64,000 nt of DNA from Rufibacter roseolus. GTDB lineage: Bacteria; Bacteroidota; Bacteroidia; Cytophagales; Hymenobacteraceae. The translations under genes and the position numbers were made by a program. Location of the stretch: the NCBI RefSeq assembly GCF_017916365.1, contig NZ_JAFMSU010000003.1:558001-622000 (forward strand), read 5' to 3'. Positions 8,933 to 17,672 of this stretch are shown here, one piece after another. Numbering within the stretch: the first letter of the stretch is position 1; each line of letters opens with the position of its first letter. The notes under the pieces were generated by a model, which did no database searches, was not told the DNA's origin, and saw only the letters and a list, made by a program, of their open reading frames with translations.

Positions 8933-9421
8933 CTATAATTTGATGAGTTTCACATCTTCCCAGTAACCCATGATTTTGTCATTGGGGCCAACCAGAATAT
9001 CTACCCGGTTTTTGATGCGGCGGTGCATGGCGTCGCGAACCACATAGATGCCATCCAGCTGTGGCGAAATACCTTCCACACGCACTGAATCGCCGTACTC
9101 TATTTGGCCGCCCCAACGGGACAGCAGGTTTCTGGACAAAGCCAGCCAACGGTGTTGCCGGGGATTTTGCTCGTTGATGAGGGAGCCATCGGCGGTGACA
9201 AAGGGATCTTCGTCGGTCTGCGCTTCTTCTGGAAAGTAGACAGAAGCATCCACGTTGATGTGCACCGCATCCTCAGAGGCTGGTAGCTTGGGTGGAGACT
9301 TGATGACTACCGGGTGATTTATGGCCGGCATAGCGGGTGCCGGCGTAGTTGACCCTGAAATTTCTTTCAAAAAGGGCAGAAGAATTAAAAGTAGAAGTCC
9401 ATATGTTTGGTTTTTGACCAT
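8933..9421 (-). CDS. 3D domain-containing secreted protein
   Basis: 162 residues with an N-terminal hydrophobic signal. Residues about 50-160 match the 3D (three-Asp) double-psi barrel: a Tyr-containing start (DASVYFPEEAQTDEDPF), AEN-type middle (LALSRNLLSRWGG), then three spaced Asp in YGDSV, VVRDAMH and RVDILVG. Such domains occur in lytic-transglycosylase-like and resuscitation-factor-like cell-wall proteins. The fold is fairly clear; wall cleavage is inferred from relatives. Confidence 0.78.
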   Translation of the reverse strand: MVKNQTYGLLLLILLPFLKEISGSTTPAPAMPAINHPVVIKSPPKLPASEDAVHINVDASVYFPEEAQTDEDPFVTADGSLINEQNPRQHRWLALSRNLLSRWGGQIEYGDSVRVEGISPQLDGIYVVRDAMHRRIKNRVDILVGPNDKIMGYWEDVKLIKL

Positions 9422-9674
9422 GCTTGCGTTGTTGGTTAAACATCAATTTAGGCACTAGGTCTTAAACGGTTTATATTTTATAGGGTTTTACTTCTTGAAT
9501 AAGTGCAAATATAGACTTTGGAGCATGTTTAGCACATATTATGCCATAAAAAGCCCTCTAAAGGAAGCGGAGCAGGATAGTAGATACCACATAAAAAATC
9601 CCTTTTTGCCTCATTTTCATGAAATGAGGCAAAAAGGGATTTTGATATATAAACTGGTGGTTAAAGGCTAACTT
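9422..9674. other. Intergenic region with terminator
   Basis: Carries the leader of the 3D-domain gene (leftward) and the terminator of the M28 gene at 9595-9643. No small gene is seen. Confidence 0.6.
9595..9643. terminator. Terminator after M28 peptidase (leftward)
   Basis: A near-perfect palindrome, with a stem starting AAAATCCCTTTTTGCCTCAT, ending in TTTT on either strand. Confidence 0.88.
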
Positions 9675-10604
9675 CTAGCTAGGCAGTTCTTTATCCAAAA
9701 CCTGCACCGTGCGCAGAATGGTTTCCACCGCTTTGAGGTAGAAAGCCTGGTGAATGTTTCTGAACTCATCGGTTTCCTGGTGGTAATGCGGATGGTCCTC
9801 CACCCCGAAGTAGATAAAAGGGATTTTGGCATTATGGAAACTGCCGTGGTCAGACTGCTGAGTCCAGTCATCATGGCCTTGCTCCGGACGGTCGTGGCCG
9901 AAGCGCAGGTTCAGTCCTTCAGGCACTTTTACCTTTTCTATGAGCGGCTTAAAAGTGGGATAATGGTACGCCCCGGAGGCATATAATTCGTTCTTCTCTG
10001 AGATGCTCACCATGTCCAGGTTCACGTCCAGCAGAATACGTTCCTTGGCGAAAGGCAGGTTGGCTACAAAGGCTTTGGAACCCCGCAAGCCTTGTTCCTC
10101 GGCATCAAAGGCCACAAACACCAGCGTGTGCTGCGGCTTCTGTTTCTGAAAATGAAAGGCGATGGCCAGGATAGCGCCAATGCCGGAGGCGTCATCATCG
10201 GCGCCGTTGAAGACTTTGCCGTTGCGGGTGCCCACGTGGTCATAATGCGCGGAGATCACAATCACCTTGTCTGATTTACCCGGGATCATACCCACCAGGT
10301 TCACGCCCTGCACCTCACTTGTGGCGTTGCGCGGCGTAAAATTGAAAGTGTGCTGGTACTGGTTCCCCACTGGCTTCAACCCGGTGCTCTGGAACCGCTG
10401 CACCAGGTATTGCTGCGCTTTTGCGTGGCCTGGCGTATTGGGCAGCCTTCCGCCCAAAGAATCGGCGGCGAGGATCTGAACGTCTTTCAGGGCCTGGCTA
10501 TGGGCAGGCTGCTGAATTACGTCCTGAGCGCAAGAAGTGAAACTAAGCGTAAAAACGCTGAAGGAAGCCACCAAAAGGGCTGGGAGAGACTTAGAACGGT
10601 TCAT
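9675..10604 (-). CDS. M28 family zinc peptidase, lipoprotein
   Basis: 309 residues from the ATG ending at 10604, chosen because it starts a lipoprotein signal (SFTSC). An upstream ATG at 10622 adds six residues. The M28 motifs are complete: ISAHYDHVG, GADDDASG, EEQGLRGS, NLDMVS and SDHGSF. It is the compact form without a PA insert, unlike the one at 949. It should be a periplasmic or surface aminopeptidase. It is monocistronic, with a terminator at 9595. Confidence 0.9.
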   Translation of the reverse strand: MNRSKSLPALLVASFSVFTLSFTSCAQDVIQQPAHSQALKDVQILAADSLGGRLPNTPGHAKAQQYLVQRFQSTGLKPVGNQYQHTFNFTPRNATSEVQGVNLVGMIPGKSDKVIVISAHYDHVGTRNGKVFNGADDDASGIGAILAIAFHFQKQKPQHTLVFVAFDAEEQGLRGSKAFVANLPFAKERILLDVNLDMVSISEKNELYASGAYHYPTFKPLIEKVKVPEGLNLRFGHDRPEQGHDDWTQQSDHGSFHNAKIPFIYFGVEDHPHYHQETDEFRNIHQAFYLKAVETILRTVQVLDKELPS

Positions 10605-10651
10605 GTCCAAAAGGTACGGCAAAAATCGGAATCCTGCACTTGCGGGAATGC

Positions 10652-10687
10652 TTTGGGCTTGTATTAAGAAAAACAGCCTGTAAACGG
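10652..10687. repeat. Dispersed palindromic repeat (degenerate)
   Basis: TTTGGGCTTGTATTAAG then AAAAACAGCCTGTAAACGG, upstream of the M28 lipoprotein gene. The left arm is poor. Confidence 0.45.
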
Positions 10688-10800
10688 AAGGAAGCTTCTG
10701 TAGGTGGAAAGTGGGTTGTGGAAATGGTGGGTGCGTTGAAGTTGGTAATAGTGAACCATCCCTTATTACCTCCCCAGAGAATATTCATCCCCCAAAAAAT

Positions 10801-11109
10801 TCTGGTTTAAGTTTTCAACTTGGACCTAAAATGTCTGGAAGTTGCTGATGCTGTGACCTTAACTCCACGCTGCCTCCCCTTGGTCTGTCCCCTGACAGGC
10901 CAACCCAATGGCCGACCTGTTTAAGGTTTGCATTTCGGTCTGTCAGGGGACAAATCGAAATGCAAGGGCTTAATGGTTTGTATTACCGTCCTGTACTAGC
11001 TAACAGAAGTAGAAGCAACTAACTCAATGTAGTCTTTTCTGAGACTGTCGCCTCACTGAAGTTGCAAACTTCAGCCCATGGTAGGTCCAAGTTGAAAACT
11101 TGAACCAGA
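10801..11109. mobile_element. MITE-like element with 28-bp inverted ends
   Basis: A non-coding 309-bp segment. The left end 10801-10828 and right end 11082-11109 are inverted copies with one mismatch; both contain AAGTTTTCAACTTGGACCTA in one orientation. Inside are two further nested inverted pairs: TGTCCCCTGACAG (10886-10898) with its complement at 10940-10952, and TTGCATTTCG (10928-10937) with its complement at 10956-10965. A small palindrome GAAGTTGCAAACTTC sits near the right end. No target duplication is clear. It holds no credible open frame and lies in the longest gene-free stretch (10605-11290). Confidence 0.6.
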
Positions 11110-11187
11110 GAATTTAAAGGAGGGGGGAATCCACCCCTACTCCCTGAAGCTAAAGATGATAGTATTATAAGTTAATTACATTTCAAG

Positions 11188-11215
11188 ACTGATTTAAGAA
11201 AATCGGGCCAAAAAC
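11188..11215. repeat. Dispersed palindromic repeat
   Basis: ACTGATTTAAGAAAATCGGG then CCAAAAAC, 20 bases beyond the terminator at 11235 as read out of the leftward protease gene. Confidence 0.55.
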
Positions 11216-11234
11216 ACTTAATAGGCTGAAAACA

Positions 11235-11268
11235 AAAGCGCCGCTTTCTTTGCAGAAAGCGGCGCTTT
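11235..11268. terminator. Terminator after M48-like protease (leftward)
   Basis: A 14-bp perfect stem AAAGCGCCGCTTTC, 6-base loop, followed leftwards by TTGTTTTC. Confidence 0.88.
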
Positions 11269-11290
11269 GGGATTTATACTTTGAAGTGGC

Positions 11291-12223
11291 TTAGGTGGTG
11301 GTTAAGACCCCTACCCGCTGACCAGATTCGTTCAGGAGCAATCCGTCTGTGCTCACGAACAGGTAAGAGAAGTAGCGGCTCTCTAGCACGTAAGGAAACT
11401 TGCTGCTTTTGGTTTTCTGCAGCTTGCCAATCACTTCCAGGCCGTCTTCGGTTTCCCGTACCAGGTTATAGGAAGTAGTTACGTACAGGCGCTCCTGTGG
11501 GGCGCTCTGTAATTTCACCTGGCGCAGGATCTGCTCAGAACCTCTTCTGGTGCTGGTGGCAGGACGTCTGCTGGTGGTATTGGCAGCTACGGTAGACTCA
11601 GACATGATAGGGCGGCTTACGCCGGTCACTGTGCGGTTTGGCGTACCGGCCTTAGCGCTGGCCAGGATCTGCTCCTGGGCGTTCCGCCAGCCTCTGCTGA
11701 TGGCAGTAAGGCGGGAGCTTTTGCCCGGGTGCGTGTAATTATCTTCTTCGTCGGCTAAGGCTTTGATGGCAGCCTGGGCCTCGCTTAAGCTGGCACCCAT
11801 TTTCCGGAGCACAAACCCGGAGAACTCATCGGCCTCCAATTCATCTTGTTTGTTACTGCCGCCTTGTGTAAGGGTGTGCCCGTTGAGGTGGTGCCCAATC
11901 TCGTGGGCCAGGATACTAACCCCCGCCCAGTCTGTTCTAAGCGCATTGTTCAGCGTGCTCACGAAGTTCTCATTGTAGAGAATATAGCGTTTGCCGTTCA
12001 TGATCACGGCAGCTGCATTTGGAACGTTGGCAGCGCGTACCTCAAACCGAGGTTTCAGCCCTACCACGTCAATAATCTCAGTGATGATATCTCTGGCCCC
12101 TACCGCGGCAGGTGCTGCATATGCGGTTGCAGCTCCTCCCTTTGTTTCAGCCACAGCCGGTGTCGCCACCGATGCACCGGTCAGAAACAGACCGGTAAGT
12201 ACTGATAAAAGAACCTTTTTCAT
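11291..12223 (-). CDS. M48-like zinc metalloprotease, secreted
   Basis: 310 residues from the second ATG (12223), which starts a signal peptide (MKKVLLSVLTGLFLTGASVA); an ATG four codons earlier is possible. The zinc site is SILAHEIGHHLNGH (HEIGH at about 106), preceded by a gluzincin-like region with NERYILYNENFV-type strands. A downstream acidic stretch (QDELEADEFSGFVLRKMGA) holds the third-ligand motif ELEADEFSG. The C-terminal third is a separate region of unknown role (SRYFSYLFVSTDGLLLNESG). This fits soluble M48/BepA-like periplasmic proteases. Confidence 0.85.
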   Translation of the reverse strand: MKKVLLSVLTGLFLTGASVATPAVAETKGGAATAYAAPAAVGARDIITEIIDVVGLKPRFEVRAANVPNAAAVIMNGKRYILYNENFVSTLNNALRTDWAGVSILAHEIGHHLNGHTLTQGGSNKQDELEADEFSGFVLRKMGASLSEAQAAIKALADEEDNYTHPGKSSRLTAISRGWRNAQEQILASAKAGTPNRTVTGVSRPIMSESTVAANTTSRRPATSTRRGSEQILRQVKLQSAPQERLYVTTSYNLVRETEDGLEVIGKLQKTKSSKFPYVLESRYFSYLFVSTDGLLLNESGQRVGVLTTT

Positions 12224-12320
12224 ATGCTTTTCCATGTAGTTTTATAACAGAAGAACACGCTATTTGATTCAACGCCAAAGCTGTCAAATCATTGCGTACT
12301 CACCTAATAGCAAGTTCTCT

Positions 12321-12349
12321 GCCAATTTTAGAAAAACAGCCGTTAAACC
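12321..12349. repeat. Dispersed palindromic repeat (short copy)
   Basis: GCCAATTTTAGAAAAACAGC then CGTTAAACC. It lies beyond the terminator at 12402 as read from the leftward small gene. Confidence 0.5.
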
Positions 12350-12401
12350 CACCTATGGAAGAGGGGTGTTAAAAATATTTTTTTAGTTCCTTGGCGTGCG
12401 C

Positions 12402-12438
12402 AAAAAAGCCCTTGAGCGTCATTCTCAAGGGCTTTTTT
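12402..12438. terminator. Terminator after small hydrophilic gene (leftward)
   Basis: AAAAAAGCCCTTGAG / CTCAAGGGCTTTTTT, a 15-bp stem with a 7-base loop and a T run on both strands. Confidence 0.9.
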
Positions 12439-12445
12439 CATCAAA

Positions 12446-12700
12446 TTAATAGTTGTTTTCCTGGTTAGAATCGCCGTCGTTGGTGTCGCGCTCGTCAATG
12501 GTGTTACCACCGCCGGCTTTCTCCGTACCAGAGAAGTTCTCGTCCTGCTTAGAGGCATCATAACCAGTGACATTACGTCTGTAGCTGTCATGGTCACTGA
12601 TATCCTGGCGCTGGTGCTCTGACTGTTTGCCTTGCTCCATTCTGTTCGCAGAGTTGTTGGTTTCCTCTGAGTTGGCAGGGTTATTTGATTTATCTGGCAT
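12446..12700 (-). CDS. Small hydrophilic, probably disordered protein
   Basis: 84 residues from the ATG ending at 12700. It is almost free of hydrophobic residues, rich in Asn, Asp, Glu, Ser and Gln (MPDKSNNPANSEETNNSAN at the start, NDGDSNQENNY at the end) and has no Cys. A strong terminator follows within 10 bases, which argues for a real gene. In composition it resembles the larger protein at 17673-18215. A role as a stress or desiccation protectant is conjecture. Confidence 0.65.
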   Translation of the reverse strand: MPDKSNNPANSEETNNSANRMEQGKQSEHQRQDISDHDSYRRNVTGYDASKQDENFSGTEKAGGGNTIDERDTNDGDSNQENNY

Positions 12701-12841
12701 ATTCTTAAGCTTAAGTGAAACATGGCAGCCCATTTTCTACAATGGGCCTGTCTTCTTGTACTAAAGCGGAGGCAAAAGGTTCTTTTAGGCAGGAAGCTGA
12801 ACTGCTTTTTGGGGTCCTGTACACAGAACCAAGCAGGTAAA

Positions 12842-13234
12842 TCAGACAACGGTTTTGCGCTCAATGACTTCTAACAGGTGCAGGAGCCGTTGGGCGGTAT
12901 CATCAATCTGAGACAGTTCTTTGAGGGCCTGGTCTTGCTGCCCTCGCTGGTAGAGCTGCCAAAGGCGCCGGGCTATCACGTGCATTTCATTGTGTACCCT
13001 TTCCAGTTCCCTCACCTCCGGCAGATGACCAATGCGGGGCATGGCTACGTCGTAAATCCATTTGCCCAGCGAACAGCCAGTGGTAGAGATCACCGGCTCG
13101 GTGTCAATGTCTGCGCCGTACAGCAAAGCCCTCAGCTTTGATTTGAACAGAACGTGCTTGATACGCGCCTGCTCAAAATCAAGCCTTCCTATGCTCTCCA
13201 AAAAGTTCTTCTGCTCTTCTCTATCCATTTTCAC
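12842..13234 (-). CDS. Stand-alone CZB (chemoreceptor zinc-binding) domain protein
   Basis: 130 residues made of one CZB domain: His27 in IKHVLFK, Cys54 in GCSLGKW, and His81 and His85 in VHNEMH. These fit the 3-His/1-Cys zinc site of the family. CZB domains usually sit at the end of chemoreceptors or diguanylate cyclases and sense zinc or hypochlorite. Here there is no receptor, no methyl-accepting region and no signal peptide, and no chemotaxis gene is nearby. A cytosolic zinc or oxidant sensor that acts on a partner elsewhere is possible. The start could also be two codons later (MDREEQ). Confidence 0.8.
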   Translation of the reverse strand: MKMDREEQKNFLESIGRLDFEQARIKHVLFKSKLRALLYGADIDTEPVISTTGCSLGKWIYDVAMPRIGHLPEVRELERVHNEMHVIARRLWQLYQRGQQDQALKELSQIDDTAQRLLHLLEVIERKTVV

Positions 13235-13350
13235 GACTAAGGTGTAAGCCGCCTCACCTCATAAACACCAAGTACCCGCACATGTTCTAAGTTTACCATA
13301 AAACACACTAAAATCAGCCAGGAAATTATCTACAACTTTAAAGCCAACAT

Positions 13351-13395
13351 GATCAGCGGCAGGCTTTCTTCAGGTCAGAAAGCCTGCCGCTGATC
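13351..13395. terminator. Terminator after cupin gene (leftward)
   Basis: A 19-bp perfect stem GATCAGCGGCAGGCTTTCT with a 7-base loop. Its right end lies close to the cupin stop codon. Confidence 0.8.
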
Positions 13396-13397
13396 TG

Positions 13398-13739
13398 TCA
13401 GCCTTCGTCGCGGCCTTTTACCTGCGCCGGGGGCGAGGTAGCCTCCACGGCCGTGAATTCCTCCAGAATTTTGTAGGTGTGCGAGGCGCCTTTGGGTACC
13501 ACGTAGGAGTTGCCCGGTTCCAGCAAAACCACCTGGCCCTCGGTGTGCAGCTCGGCGCGGCCCGAGATCACGTAGCCTACGGTTTCGTACTCGCGGCGCA
13601 CCTCAGGTTTGGAGTCTCCGGGCTGTTCTTTCTCCCAGAGGCGCATGGACACCGTTTTGCCCGAGGCCAGGTATTTCTCGCCGTCCTCTCCTTTTGGCGA
13701 GTAGGCGCCGTCTATTTTGGTTACTGTGGTATCACTCAT
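13398..13739 (-). CDS. Cupin domain-containing protein
   Basis: 113 residues, a single cupin barrel. Motif 1 is degenerate (YETVGYVISGRAELHTEG, with Glu and a late His) and motif 2 reads PGNSYVVPKGASHTYKI. It has no signal peptide. Cupins of this small type bind a metal or small ligand; no reaction can be assigned. It stands alone with its own terminator. Confidence 0.85.
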   Translation of the reverse strand: MSDTTVTKIDGAYSPKGEDGEKYLASGKTVSMRLWEKEQPGDSKPEVRREYETVGYVISGRAELHTEGQVVLLEPGNSYVVPKGASHTYKILEEFTAVEATSPPAQVKGRDEG

Positions 13740-13888
13740 AGTTTTATCTTTTGGTTTTTAAGCTTAGGTGTACGAAAAAACGAAGGCTTGTTACTATTGA
13801 AAATCATGAAAGGCAAAGGGTTACAATCCTGAATCAGGTACCAGGGCTTATAACGAAGCAGCCATATTTCAGGCAGCGCTGGCTCTGC

Positions 13889-14911
13889 TTACAGTTCGTT
13901 GTTTTCGCGGGCCGCTTCCTGGTTGGGGGCATTCAGGGGAGATTGCGTGAGTTCGGTTTCGCTTTCGTAGCCGCGCACCGCCTCCTGCCCTACGCCGCCA
14001 GGCCCCGGCAAAAACATGTTCACCAAGCCCATCAGATCTGAAGTGGTGCCGGGGAAAAGCCCGTGCAGCATACTGATGAATTTGGCGTTGAGCCCCAGGG
14101 TAACCTCGGATTTCCCGTACCGGCAGGCATTGATGATATCGCGGGCGGCTTTATCAGCGGCCAGGGAAATCAAAGGATTGGCATCCATAAGCGCGAAAGC
14201 GGTGTACTCTTTCTCGTTCTGGCCTTTGACGAAGGCGTTGCGGGCGCTGCCGGTACGCATAAGCCCCGGGTTAATGGTGGTGACGTAGATACCGTCTTTG
14301 ATGAGCTCAGACCGAAACCCTTCAGACATGCCCACCAGCGCGAACTTGCTGCCGCTGTACGGCACCAGGTGTGGCACGCTCACCTTACCGCCCACTGAGG
14401 CGATGTTCACGATGCGGCCCTCGCCCCGGGCTTTCATCTCCGGAATCACCTCCAGCATGGTATACAGCGACCCAAAGTAGTGGATGTCCATGGCGGCTTT
14501 GAAGTCCTCCACGGTCATTTCCTCCAGCGGCCCGGCGGCAATGATGCCGGCGTTGTTGATGAGCACCTCTACCGGCCCCAGCCGCTCGGTGATCTCCCGA
14601 ATCATGGCTTTCACCTGGTGCTGGTCACTTACGTCGCAGTCAAAGGTGAGGACGGTGGCACCGCCGGCTTCCAGTTCCTCGCGGGCGGCATCCAGTTGGT
14701 GCCGGGTACGGGAACAAATGGCTATTTTGGCGCCCTGCTCAGCGAACATGCGAGCCAGCACCAAACCCAGCCCGCGGCTGCCGCCGGTGATGAGCACGGT
14801 GCGGTCTGTAAAGGAGAATTCCGCTTTTCGGCGGGCGCGGGCGCGCAAGGCCAGCAAAGCGCCCAGGCCGGCTCCGGCCAGTAAGAGTGATGTCTTGGTT
14901 GAATCTTTCAT
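13889..14911 (-). CDS. SDR family oxidoreductase, N-terminally membrane-anchored
   Basis: 340 residues. Residues 8-23 are a hydrophobic anchor (LLLAGAGLGALLALRA). The Rossmann domain follows, with the NAD(P) motif TGGSRGLG (42-49), the structural motif NNAG, and the catalytic YSGSK. A C-terminal extension of about 70 residues (GLFPGTTSDLMGLVNMFLP) is typical of this Bacteroidota/Proteobacteria group. Its ATG lies 7 bases after the ligD stop, so the two are very probably cotranscribed. The substrate is unknown. Confidence 0.9.
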   Translation of the reverse strand: MKDSTKTSLLLAGAGLGALLALRARARRKAEFSFTDRTVLITGGSRGLGLVLARMFAEQGAKIAICSRTRHQLDAAREELEAGGATVLTFDCDVSDQHQVKAMIREITERLGPVEVLINNAGIIAAGPLEEMTVEDFKAAMDIHYFGSLYTMLEVIPEMKARGEGRIVNIASVGGKVSVPHLVPYSGSKFALVGMSEGFRSELIKDGIYVTTINPGLMRTGSARNAFVKGQNEKEYTAFALMDANPLISLAADKAARDIINACRYGKSEVTLGLNAKFISMLHGLFPGTTSDLMGLVNMFLPGPGGVGQEAVRGYESETELTQSPLNAPNQEAARENNEL

Positions 14912-14918
14912 AGGTCTA

Positions 14919-17462
14919 TTATTTCAGTTTCTTAAGGTAGGCGGCAACGTCAATGCCTGCGCCCAGCACCGGCTTGAAGAGATCACCCAGTTTCTGGACG
15001 CGGTCAGGCACATTCTTTATGGTAAACTGCGAAGGGTGCAATCCGGTTTTGACTTCTTCCCACAAAAGCGGCGTGGAAACGGTGGCGCCGGCTCTGGGTC
15101 GCACACAATAAGGCGCGGCGATGGTCTGCGCGATGGCGTTCTGCAGAAAATCAATGTAGATCTGGTTCCGGCGTTCTTTGGGGCTGCGCTCCAGGCTGGT
15201 TAGTTTGGGAAGCTTGTCATGCAGGCGCTGGGCCAAAAGATGCGCGAGTTCTTTCACCTGTTCAAAGGGCCACTTGGCGGCCAAAGGCACATACAAGTGC
15301 ATGCCGGTGGCGCCGGAGGTTTTGGCATAGACGGGTATCTCCAGTTCATCCAGGATCCCCTTCGCGGCCAGCGCCGTTTCCACCACTTCGTCATAGGTGT
15401 TCTCGCCGGGGTCCAGGTCCAGCACCAGGTAATCAGGGGTGTCCAGGTTCTGCAGGCGGGAATTCCAGGGGTTAAGTTGGATGCAGCCCAGGTTGTTCAG
15501 GTATGCCAAAGCGGCTTTGTTCTGACACACCAGGTAATCTACGTCTTTACCCGTGGATTCGGCTTTGATAGTTGTGGTCTGCAGCCAATCAGGGGCGTGG
15601 TCACCGGCGTCTTTCTGGAAGAAGCCCGGTTTGGTGATACCGTTGGGGTGCCGCAGCAGAGACTCCGGCCGGTCTTTGAGGTAGGGCAACAACACATCGG
15701 CCATGGTCTGGTAATACATCACCAGGTCTCTTTTCGTGATTCCCTCCTCGGGCCAGTACAGTTTGTCTGGGTGCGAGATGGGAATCTGCTGGCCATCCAG
15801 TTCCAGCACCAGGGTGTCATCGTCTTTTTCCTGTTTAGAGGCCATTTTTGGTTTTTTGGTTGATTTCTGGGAAGTGGTTTTCTGAGGCGCTTCTGGGGCA
15901 GAGACAGTTTGTTCGTGCACCACATCTTTGGCTTTTTTGTCTACCCGCAGGCCCTTGAAGATAGCCTGGCGCATCTGCCCGTCGGCGGTCCACTCCGCGA
16001 AGGCCAGTTCGCAGACCAGTTCGGGCTTTACCCAGGTCACCTTGCGGCTCAGGGGCACTTTCTCTTGGAACGGCGATTTCTCCTGCTTCAGCGGCTCCAG
16101 CTTTTCTATGAGTTCCTGCAGGCTTTCTTTGTTGAACCCGCTACCGCTCTGGCCCACGTATTTGAGTTCTTTGCCCTCGTACACGCCCAGCACCAGCGCT
16201 CCAATGTGCACGCGGCTGCCCTGCGGCTCGGTGTACCCCGCAATAATAGCTTCCTGCCTTAGGTGGGTTTTGATCTTGAGCCACTCCTGCGAACGCTTGC
16301 CCACCAGGTATTTGCTTTGGGCCGCTTTGGCCATGATGCCTTCCCATTCGTTTTCCTGGGCCTCCTTGAAGAACTTGGTCCCGTCGCCCACCCGGTGCTC
16401 ACTGTAGCGGAGCGGGTCCTTGGCTTTAGAAAGCACCGCTTCAAGTCTTTCCTTCCGTTGTATCAGGGGCAAGTCGCGCAGGTCCTGGCCATCCAGGTAC
16501 AAGAGGTCGAAGATGTAGTAGTAGAGGTGCTCTGAGGGAGTGTTCTGGTAGTTCTGCAATGCCTGGAAATCGGCTTTGCCGTTTTGGTCCAGAATTACCA
16601 ATTCCCCGTCAAAAACGGCTTGGTGGGGCAGGCTTTCCAGGGCCTTCACCACAGGGCGGTATTTCTCTTTAAAGGATTTCCCGTTGCGCGAGTAAAGCTG
16701 CACCTTACCGTTCTCCACCTCAGCCACGGCGCGGTACCCGTCCCACTTCACCTCAAAAAGCCAGTTCTCGTCATCAAATGGACCGTCGGTCAGTTTGGCC
16801 GTCATTGGCACGATGTCATGGGGCATCTCCGCAGAACCTGTTTTGCTTTCAGCTTTTTTGGCCGAGGCTTTGGGCTTCTCTTTGGTTTTAGCGGAAGCGG
16901 GTTTGGTCGATTTTGTGGCGGGCTCGTCTACGAAATCCTCGGCATCATAGGGAGCATCGGTGGCATCCTCGTCCTTCTTTTTGAGCAAGAGCCAGGCGTC
17001 TTCCTGGCGGCCTTTCATCTTGACCAGGCTGAATTCACCGCGTAGTTTCTGACCTTCCAGCACGAAGTGCAGACTGCCCGCCTCTAGTTCCTGCAGCATC
17101 TGCTGTTCGCCCTCAGCACGGTCCAAGGTGCCCACGGCGTGGAAAGTGCCCTGGTCCCAGATGTCCACGTGGCCGGCGCCGTAGTTCCCCTCGGGGATGT
17201 CGCCCTCAAAGGTGCCGTAGCTCACCGGGTGGTCTTCCACGGCTACGGCCAGGCGTTTGTCAGATGGGTTAAGTGAGGGGCCTTTGGGCACGGCCCAGCT
17301 TTTGAGCACACCATCCAGCTCCAGCCTGAAATCATAGTGGAGTTTAGAGGCCTGGTGCCGGTGCACGACAAAGCACAGGGCACCTTTGCGCTTGGCTTCC
17401 TTACCTTCGGGCTCGGGGGTTTGGTTGAAGTGGCGTTTCTGGTTGTATTCTGTCAGGCTCAT
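14919..17462 (-). CDS. ligD: Multifunctional DNA ligase D (NHEJ)
   Basis: 847 residues in the order phosphoesterase, ligase, polymerase. The PE domain covers about 1-170 (VVHRHQASKLHYDFRLE; FEGDIPEGNYGAGHV). A low-complexity Lys/Ala/Ser linker follows at about 175-205. The ATP-dependent ligase domain has its adenylation lysine in EVKWDGYRA (about 236) and continues to an OB fold. A second linker leads to the PrimPol-like polymerase, with the metal Asp pair in LDLDPGE. It repairs double-strand breaks together with Ku. No ku gene lies in this window. Confidence 0.95.
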   Translation of the reverse strand: MSLTEYNQKRHFNQTPEPEGKEAKRKGALCFVVHRHQASKLHYDFRLELDGVLKSWAVPKGPSLNPSDKRLAVAVEDHPVSYGTFEGDIPEGNYGAGHVDIWDQGTFHAVGTLDRAEGEQQMLQELEAGSLHFVLEGQKLRGEFSLVKMKGRQEDAWLLLKKKDEDATDAPYDAEDFVDEPATKSTKPASAKTKEKPKASAKKAESKTGSAEMPHDIVPMTAKLTDGPFDDENWLFEVKWDGYRAVAEVENGKVQLYSRNGKSFKEKYRPVVKALESLPHQAVFDGELVILDQNGKADFQALQNYQNTPSEHLYYYIFDLLYLDGQDLRDLPLIQRKERLEAVLSKAKDPLRYSEHRVGDGTKFFKEAQENEWEGIMAKAAQSKYLVGKRSQEWLKIKTHLRQEAIIAGYTEPQGSRVHIGALVLGVYEGKELKYVGQSGSGFNKESLQELIEKLEPLKQEKSPFQEKVPLSRKVTWVKPELVCELAFAEWTADGQMRQAIFKGLRVDKKAKDVVHEQTVSAPEAPQKTTSQKSTKKPKMASKQEKDDDTLVLELDGQQIPISHPDKLYWPEEGITKRDLVMYYQTMADVLLPYLKDRPESLLRHPNGITKPGFFQKDAGDHAPDWLQTTTIKAESTGKDVDYLVCQNKAALAYLNNLGCIQLNPWNSRLQNLDTPDYLVLDLDPGENTYDEVVETALAAKGILDELEIPVYAKTSGATGMHLYVPLAAKWPFEQVKELAHLLAQRLHDKLPKLTSLERSPKERRNQIYIDFLQNAIAQTIAAPYCVRPRAGATVSTPLLWEEVKTGLHPSQFTIKNVPDRVQKLGDLFKPVLGAGIDVAAYLKKLK

Positions 17463-17587
17463 GTAGGTAGGTCTTTCTTTGGGTAACTGACTTTGGCGGC
17501 TACATCTGCGCGGCCCGTCAGTATTTTACACCTCTTGTACGGAAGAAAACTTTTCTTTGGTGTCTGAGCATCTCCGGGTGGGTTCAA

Positions 17588-17618
17588 GGTTGATTTCCAG
17601 AAAACAGCCCTAAAACAG
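17588..17618. repeat. Dispersed palindromic repeat
   Basis: GGTTGATTTCCAGAAAACAG then CCCTAAAACAG. Its last bases are the first bases of the terminator stem at 17612. Confidence 0.65.
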
Positions 17619-17656
17619 AAGGCCTGCCCCTTTTCAAGAGGCAGGCCTTCTGTTTT
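17612..17656. terminator. Terminator after Gly/Asp-rich protein gene (leftward)
   Basis: A 17-bp stem AAAACAGAAGGCCTGCC with an 11-base loop, shared at its left edge with the dispersed repeat. Confidence 0.88.
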
Positions 17657-17672
17657 TCAGAAATAGCTTTCC

